Assembly: GCA_965226805.1 (NCBI GenBank)
Contig: CBDDDW010000029.1
Span: 248,001-312,000 of the forward strand
Origin: CBDDDW01 sp965226805
Lineage (GTDB): Bacteria > Chloroflexota > Dehalococcoidia > Lucifugimonadales > JAGWBF01
DNA: 64,000 nt
Direction of reading: 5' to 3'
The position numbers were made by a program, and so were the translations under genes. The notes under the pieces were generated by a model, which saw nothing but the letters and a program-made list of their open reading frames with translations, ran no database searches and was not told where the DNA came from. Positions 60,080 to 64,000 of this stretch are shown here, piece by piece (the first letter of the stretch is position 1; each line of letters opens with the position of its first letter).

Positions 60080-61630
60080 TCAGGAGCGGTCGTTGTAATG
60101 GGTATAGGGCGAGGGATTTTGGGGTAGGGTCCCATCAAAGAAGCGACGGATGTGGGGTTGAATCTCCTTGCTCAGCTCTCGCTGCCGCACCTCTGAAGGC
60201 TCGAGGGGCCGGGTCATCGACTTTTTGATCTCCTTGAACAAGCTCTCTTTGTCCACATGGGTCAGGCGCCGGTCCCGCATGACCACGTCACCGTCGATGA
60301 TCACTGTGTCCACATCTATCCCGCGGCCTCGGTGGACCACGGCGTCAACGATTGAGACGTCGGGATCGAGGTAGGGCTCTTCGATGTTTTGAAGGTTCAT
60401 CAGCACTATGTCCGCCCGTTTCCCGGGCTCGAGGGTGCCGATGCGCTCTCCGAACCAACTGGCGTGGGCCCCGTTGGCCGTGGCCATGTGGAAGACCTCG
60501 TGGGCCGTCGGCGGTATATTTTCCACACCGGGCACCCTATGGAGCTTGAGCACCAGCCGCATCTCTTGGAAAAGGTCCTTGTCGTCGTTGATGCCTGCCT
60601 CGTCGCTGCCAATGGCTATCCGTATTCCCTGCCTCATCAGCTGGCCTATCGGCGCGATCCCACATTGGAGTCGCAGATTAGAGCTGGCGTTATGGCAAAC
60701 ACCGGTCCCTGCTGAAGCCATCAACCCCATGTCTTCATCGGTGACCCAGACGCTGTGGCCGCATATGACTTCGGGGCCCAGAAAGCCTAGCTCGTGCAGG
60801 TGCTGAAGTGGGGTCTTGTCCCAGGCCCACAGGCCGTACAGCTTTTGGTAGATACTCTCCTGAAGGTGGATGTGAATCCCTGTATCGTGCCTCGCGGCCA
60901 TCTCCTTGAACGCTATCAGGAGGGCGTCGGTACACCGGTGAACGTTGCTGGGCGCCATCGTAATCCGGACCAGCTCATGCTGTTTGTCCCCATACTTTCT
61001 GCATATCTCCTCTATGCCGGACATCACCTCCTCCACAGGCACGTTGCCCCCGCCTATGAACGATAGGTAGCGGCTGCCCAGGTCACCCGGCAGCTGAGAC
61101 GCGAACTCCTTCTCGCCGCCTCGAGCGCCGGCCATCAGGTAATTCTGGTCGGCGACGACCGGAGCGTAAGAGACCCTCATTCCAGCCTGGCCGTATGCCC
61201 CTATGACCCTATCGGCGACCTCCGGGTCCACGGCTCTGGCGCCGAAACCAATGCGGTGTATAGCCTGCACGGTCGTGGTCCCGGACTCGATCATCTGTAC
61301 GGCGCCATATAGCTGGTCCAGATAAGGGTCCACGCTCCTGGCTGCCATTCGAGCGATGCCCCACATCTCCAGTGGCAGGTCCGGCGCTCCCAGCTGAAAG
61401 GGGGTGAGGCCCACGTGGAAGTGATCATTCACCAGGCCCGGCATTACGACGTGATTCGAGGAGCCTATGACCTCGTCCGTGGGATAGCGAGCCCTCAGGT
61501 CGTCGTACCTCCCCACTTCGACGATTTCACCGTCCCGTTGATATACGGCCCCGTCCGAGACCACCTCTGCGGAGGCTGGGCCGGTGACCTTGCAGATTAC
61601 GTATTTCCCCCGTACCAATGTCGCTCCCAT
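60080..61630 (-). CDS. Amidohydrolase of the ATZ/TRZ / SsnA deaminase type
   Basis: 516 residues. Metal site: NDHFHVG (HxH), HIHLQES, CGHSVW and GSDEAGIND. C-terminal LEPGKRADIVLMNLQNIEEPYLDP. The family deaminates or dechlorinates heterocyclic rings or hydrolyses amidines. The HIHLQES pattern replaces the usual H(x)HxSE of deaminases, so substrate could differ. ATG at 61630. Cytoplasmic. Lies before dehalogenase-like gene 3, separated by a terminator, so different transcripts. Confidence 0.88.
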   Translation of the reverse strand: MGATLVRGKYVICKVTGPASAEVVSDGAVYQRDGEIVEVGRYDDLRARYPTDEVIGSSNHVVMPGLVNDHFHVGLTPFQLGAPDLPLEMWGIARMAARSVDPYLDQLYGAVQMIESGTTTVQAIHRIGFGARAVDPEVADRVIGAYGQAGMRVSYAPVVADQNYLMAGARGGEKEFASQLPGDLGSRYLSFIGGGNVPVEEVMSGIEEICRKYGDKQHELVRITMAPSNVHRCTDALLIAFKEMAARHDTGIHIHLQESIYQKLYGLWAWDKTPLQHLHELGFLGPEVICGHSVWVTDEDMGLMASAGTGVCHNASSNLRLQCGIAPIGQLMRQGIRIAIGSDEAGINDDKDLFQEMRLVLKLHRVPGVENIPPTAHEVFHMATANGAHASWFGERIGTLEPGKRADIVLMNLQNIEEPYLDPDVSIVDAVVHRGRGIDVDTVIIDGDVVMRDRRLTHVDKESLFKEIKKSMTRPLEPSEVRQRELSKEIQPHIRRFFDGTLPQNPSPYTHYNDRS

Positions 61631-61705
61631 TGCATGCTCACCCCTTGCCGAAAAAACTTGCAGCCTGCGTCCCAGGTACTACGCCAGCGACCCGCTTAAA
61701 AGAAC

Positions 61706-61734
61706 ATGGGCGCTGGCCAGCGGCCAACGCCCAT
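61706..61734. terminator. Terminator between amidohydrolase and dehalogenase-like gene 3
   Basis: ATGGGCGCTGGCC and GGCCAACGCCCAT, 13-base arms with one mismatch, loop AGC. On the minus strand GTTCTTTTAA follows. It stops the transcript of dehalogenase-like gene 3. Confidence 0.7.
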
Positions 61735-61771
61735 CTTTCCTTCGGACTCCGTGTTACTTAAGTCTAGAGGG

Positions 61772-63058
61772 CTAAAACTCGTCCACATCCGGCAGGCTAT
61801 CTTCATAGTTGGCGGGGCCCAGGACCGACTCTCGTATCTCTTGCCTGAACTCGGCCCAGACCTTGTCTCCCTCGGCGCCTTCAGGGATCCCGCCGGAGGC
61901 TATCTTCTCCTTTAGATTCTCAAAGATGAACCCATCACGCGAGCCCTCCGGGATGTGGAAGAAGTCTGAGCCAAACCTGGGCAATTCTCCCGGCCCGAAG
62001 TAGCCCATGTCGTACATTTCATATCCCTCTAGGTTGTGGGTGCCTTTCCCAAGCACCTGTCCGGTGGCGGCGTAGTGCTCCAGCACCGGCTTGAGGCCGA
62101 ACCTCTGCACGGGGCAGACTTTCATGCAAACCCCACAAGCGGCGTATCTGGCCATCACGGGCCTGCATCTCTTAGCGATTATCTTGAACTTCTCAACCCC
62201 CCTCCACCACACCTTGTCTCGCAGCAGAGCCCGACCGGGGCAGCGGTTCACGCATACCTGGCAGATGGTGCAGAAGGCGTGAATGCCGTAGTCAACGGGC
62301 TTGCCGAAGGTCACCGGAGCGTCGGTTGTCACAAGCATCAGCCTGTGCCGGGACCCGAAATGAGGAGACAGCAGATAGCCCATCGCTCCCATCTGACCCA
62401 TACCCGCCTCTACGAACATGGCGTGTAGCGCGGCGCTGGCGTCATTTGGGTTCTGCACCTGAGCGTGATACCCCAAAGACCTGATGTACTCGGCGAGGAC
62501 TAGAGCCTGAGATCCCTCACGCCTGTAGGTCTCGAAAACATTTGCCTCCGCCACCGGGCCAGGGATCGTCTGGGTCTCCTCGTAGCCCTGCTCCATGGCG
62601 AGGCATATAGCGTTGGGGAAGGGCTTCACCCACTTCCTCTTGCTTACGTAGGTGTAACGGTTGTCATAGGCTGCGAAGCCTACCATGGCGAATCCCAGAT
62701 CAATGGCCTTTACGGTGATCTCTTGAGTAAGGTCCTTGCCCGGAACCGCTTCTCCGGTCGGCTCCAACTCGCCAGACTCGCGAGACGCCGTTATGGTGGG
62801 CTTTATCTGGGTTTCATGCTCCTCGCGGAGCTCCTTTATGTCCGTATGTTCCCTTAGCCAGGACCGGAAAGCGAAGTGCTCTACATTGTGGGATTCTATC
62901 GGGTAATGTCTGGCGTAGAAGGTCACGGTTTCGGGTTCCTGAGGGATGCCGGGAACCGTCTCCAGCTCCTGGGGTATGGATATTGTGTCCGACTCGCCGT
63001 CGGGGCCTTGTCCCCTAAAGGTTGGCGGGACTGTCACAGTGTGGCCGATCTTCAACAT
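61772..63058 (-). CDS. Reductive-dehalogenase-like double [4Fe-4S] protein (paralogue 3)
   Basis: 428 residues, beginning MLKIGHTVTVPPTFRG. Clusters CTICQVCVNRCPG (about 262-274) and CGVCMKVCPVQRFG (about 305-315). Core with MGQMGAMGYLLSPHFGSRHRLMLVTTDAPV. Closest to paralogue 1 in the N-terminal stretch and to paralogue 2 in the middle. No Tat signal and no anchor protein. Near-consensus promoter at 63115-63144 and a terminator at 61706-61734 delimit a single-gene unit. A cytoplasmic B12-dependent reductase is the best guess; the electron donor is not in view. Confidence 0.82.
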   Translation of the reverse strand: MLKIGHTVTVPPTFRGQGPDGESDTISIPQELETVPGIPQEPETVTFYARHYPIESHNVEHFAFRSWLREHTDIKELREEHETQIKPTITASRESGELEPTGEAVPGKDLTQEITVKAIDLGFAMVGFAAYDNRYTYVSKRKWVKPFPNAICLAMEQGYEETQTIPGPVAEANVFETYRREGSQALVLAEYIRSLGYHAQVQNPNDASAALHAMFVEAGMGQMGAMGYLLSPHFGSRHRLMLVTTDAPVTFGKPVDYGIHAFCTICQVCVNRCPGRALLRDKVWWRGVEKFKIIAKRCRPVMARYAACGVCMKVCPVQRFGLKPVLEHYAATGQVLGKGTHNLEGYEMYDMGYFGPGELPRFGSDFFHIPEGSRDGFIFENLKEKIASGGIPEGAEGDKVWAEFRQEIRESVLGPANYEDSLPDVDEF

Positions 63059-63114
63059 AACATTCTCCTCAGCACTGACCTGTAATCCAAACAGCGCGAT
63101 CTTCGACGTACTTT

Positions 63115-63144
63115 AAGATATTCCAAAGCTGTCCGCTTTGTCAA
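63115..63144 (-). promoter_or_regulatory. Promoter of dehalogenase-like gene 3
   Basis: TTGACA (63139-63144), 18-base spacer, TATCTT (63115-63120). Confidence 0.6.
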
Positions 63145-63244
63145 CTCTTGTCTCAGCCACCTAGGCACCGGCGCATGGACCGAGGATTCGGAAATCACCC
63201 AGAGGATGGAACTTCGATGTTCACCCCCCGGACCGGATTGAAAC

Positions 63245-63430
63245 CTACGATCCCTGATGTCTGATGATGGCCTCTTTCGCGCGGGAATCTATGTTCCCAA
63301 GGTCTACCTCCGCATCCGACCTGGCGATTCCCAGGTGGGCATCCTTAAGGATCTGCTCCCAGTCGGGCTCGCTCCCGTACTTGCCTTTCAGCTCGCCGAA
63401 AAACTTGTCCAGTGTCTCTTTGTTGAACAT
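63245..63430 (-). CDS. Small hypothetical protein
   Basis: 61 residues from ATG 63430, with GGAGGG four to five bases upstream. Acidic/basic helical: FNKETLDKFFGELKGKYG, then IARSDAEVDLGNIDSRAKEAI. No family recognised. Lies 51 bases after the next gene in the same direction, probably in its operon. Confidence 0.7.
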   Translation of the reverse strand: MFNKETLDKFFGELKGKYGSEPDWEQILKDAHLGIARSDAEVDLGNIDSRAKEAIIRHQGS

Positions 63431-63480
63431 AATTCCCTCCACTAATAACGCAAAATTCTAAGTCATCTTCGCCGGTCACG

Positions 63481-63903
63481 TCAACGAGAGACCTGGCGGG
63501 CCCTCCTGACGAAGACAATCCCATCCTTGCCCACGTATTTGTCCCTGTAATCCTCGAACAGCTTTAGTTTCTCAGGCTGAAACTCGGCCGAGTTGGCGTC
63601 ATCGTCCAGGTACGGGTTGGGAAAATAGACGCGGAAAAGGGTCTCTTCTGCCTCATTCGAGAATCGTACGTAGTAGAGAAAAGGAGCGACGTGATTCTCC
63701 GCCTCCACAAACTGCACTCCGGCGACGTCGTCCACCTTCAAGTGGACATGCCAGTTATCCGCCTCGATGTTGGCGTAGCCGCCGCTGAAAGTGGGCTCTT
63801 CCATGCCCCTGGAGGAATTCTCGCTGACAACCTCCGCACCCCCGATTACCCAGAGCATCTCATCCAGCCCTGACAGGTCCCGGAGGAGATCTTTCAGCTC
63901 CAA
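63481..63903 (-). CDS. Small beta-rich protein, possibly ChuX/HutX-like
   Basis: 140 residues. Pattern NWHVHLKVDDVAGVQFVEAEN, then YYVRFSNEAEETLFRVYFPNPYLD resembles the haem-utilisation ChuX/HutX fold, which binds haem. The match is loose, and the haem ligands cannot be pointed out. ATG at 63903. Function uncertain. Confidence 0.5.
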   Translation of the reverse strand: MELKDLLRDLSGLDEMLWVIGGAEVVSENSSRGMEEPTFSGGYANIEADNWHVHLKVDDVAGVQFVEAENHVAPFLYYVRFSNEAEETLFRVYFPNPYLDDDANSAEFQPEKLKLFEDYRDKYVGKDGIVFVRRARQVSR

Positions 63904-64000
63904 ATCGCGCCTCCTTCCTGAGGAATCGCCACGTGGGTTCTCAGCTCCGTGTACGAGTGCTTGGAGACACCTTGTCTGGACAAGGGGCTGGGTCCGATCT
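63904..64000. other. Window end, no gene seen
   Basis: Upstream of the ChuX-like gene; GGAGG just upstream of that gene's start is its ribosome site. Too short to interpret further. Confidence 0.3.

Overview
The window looks like a chromosomal stretch of an uncultured Chloroflexota bacterium, most likely of the SAR202/Dehalococcoidia kind. This is inference from gene content, not from a marker gene: lipoproteins with an AC(G/N) lipobox and threonine-proline linkers, three reductive-dehalogenase-like double-[4Fe-4S] proteins, several amidohydrolases, family III CoA-transferases, thiolase/DUF35 pairs, two oxalate/formate-type MFS carriers, an archaellum/pilin-like protein, and dispersed palindromic repeats with TCATTCTGAG cores. 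GC is high. No rRNA or complete tRNA was seen.

Layout. 0-2 kb: tail of an unknown gene and an IS110-family element. 2.3-13.4 kb: an all-minus-strand island of eight secreted or membrane proteins, five of them with export signals, sharing modules with one another; it is bounded by IS110 on one side and an IS3-family element on the other. 13.4-16.0 kb: one complete IS3 element and a truncated inverted second copy, which cut off a D-aminoacylase-type amidohydrolase. 16.9-23 kb: MFS carrier, first dehalogenase-like gene, Yip1 protein, LOG protein, and several MITE-like repeats. 23.6-29.2 kb: TetR regulator with three matching operator palindromes, a 14-TM drug exporter and a copper P-type ATPase with cupredoxin, HMA and YHS domains. 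29.5-36 kb: a decaying zone (thiolase/DUF35, class III cyclase and cyclase-ATPase genes with in-frame TGA codons or a frameshift, a LuxR-like remnant, a tmRNA 3'-end remnant). 36.2-45.9 kb: a catabolic block (alpha/beta hydrolase, MFS, two flavoenzymes, two CoA-transferases, thiolase and DUF35). 46.1-49.2 kb: a phage packaging fragment (portal, interrupted terminase, two tiny ORFs). 49.7-63.9 kb: archaellum-like protein, second dehalogenase-like gene, a peptide-type ABC transporter (two permeases and a binding protein), two amidohydrolases, NHL protein, DUF1800 protein, third dehalogenase-like gene, and two small proteins.

How it fits together. Carriers, the ABC transporter, flavoenzymes, CoA-transferases, thiolases and amidohydrolases point to uptake and stepwise oxidation of organic acids or amides. 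The dehalogenase-like genes each have a near-consensus TTGACA promoter. The TetR module is a self-contained efflux/metal resistance unit. The most novel-looking part is the IS-bounded lipoprotein island, whose proteins share a module I do not recognise.
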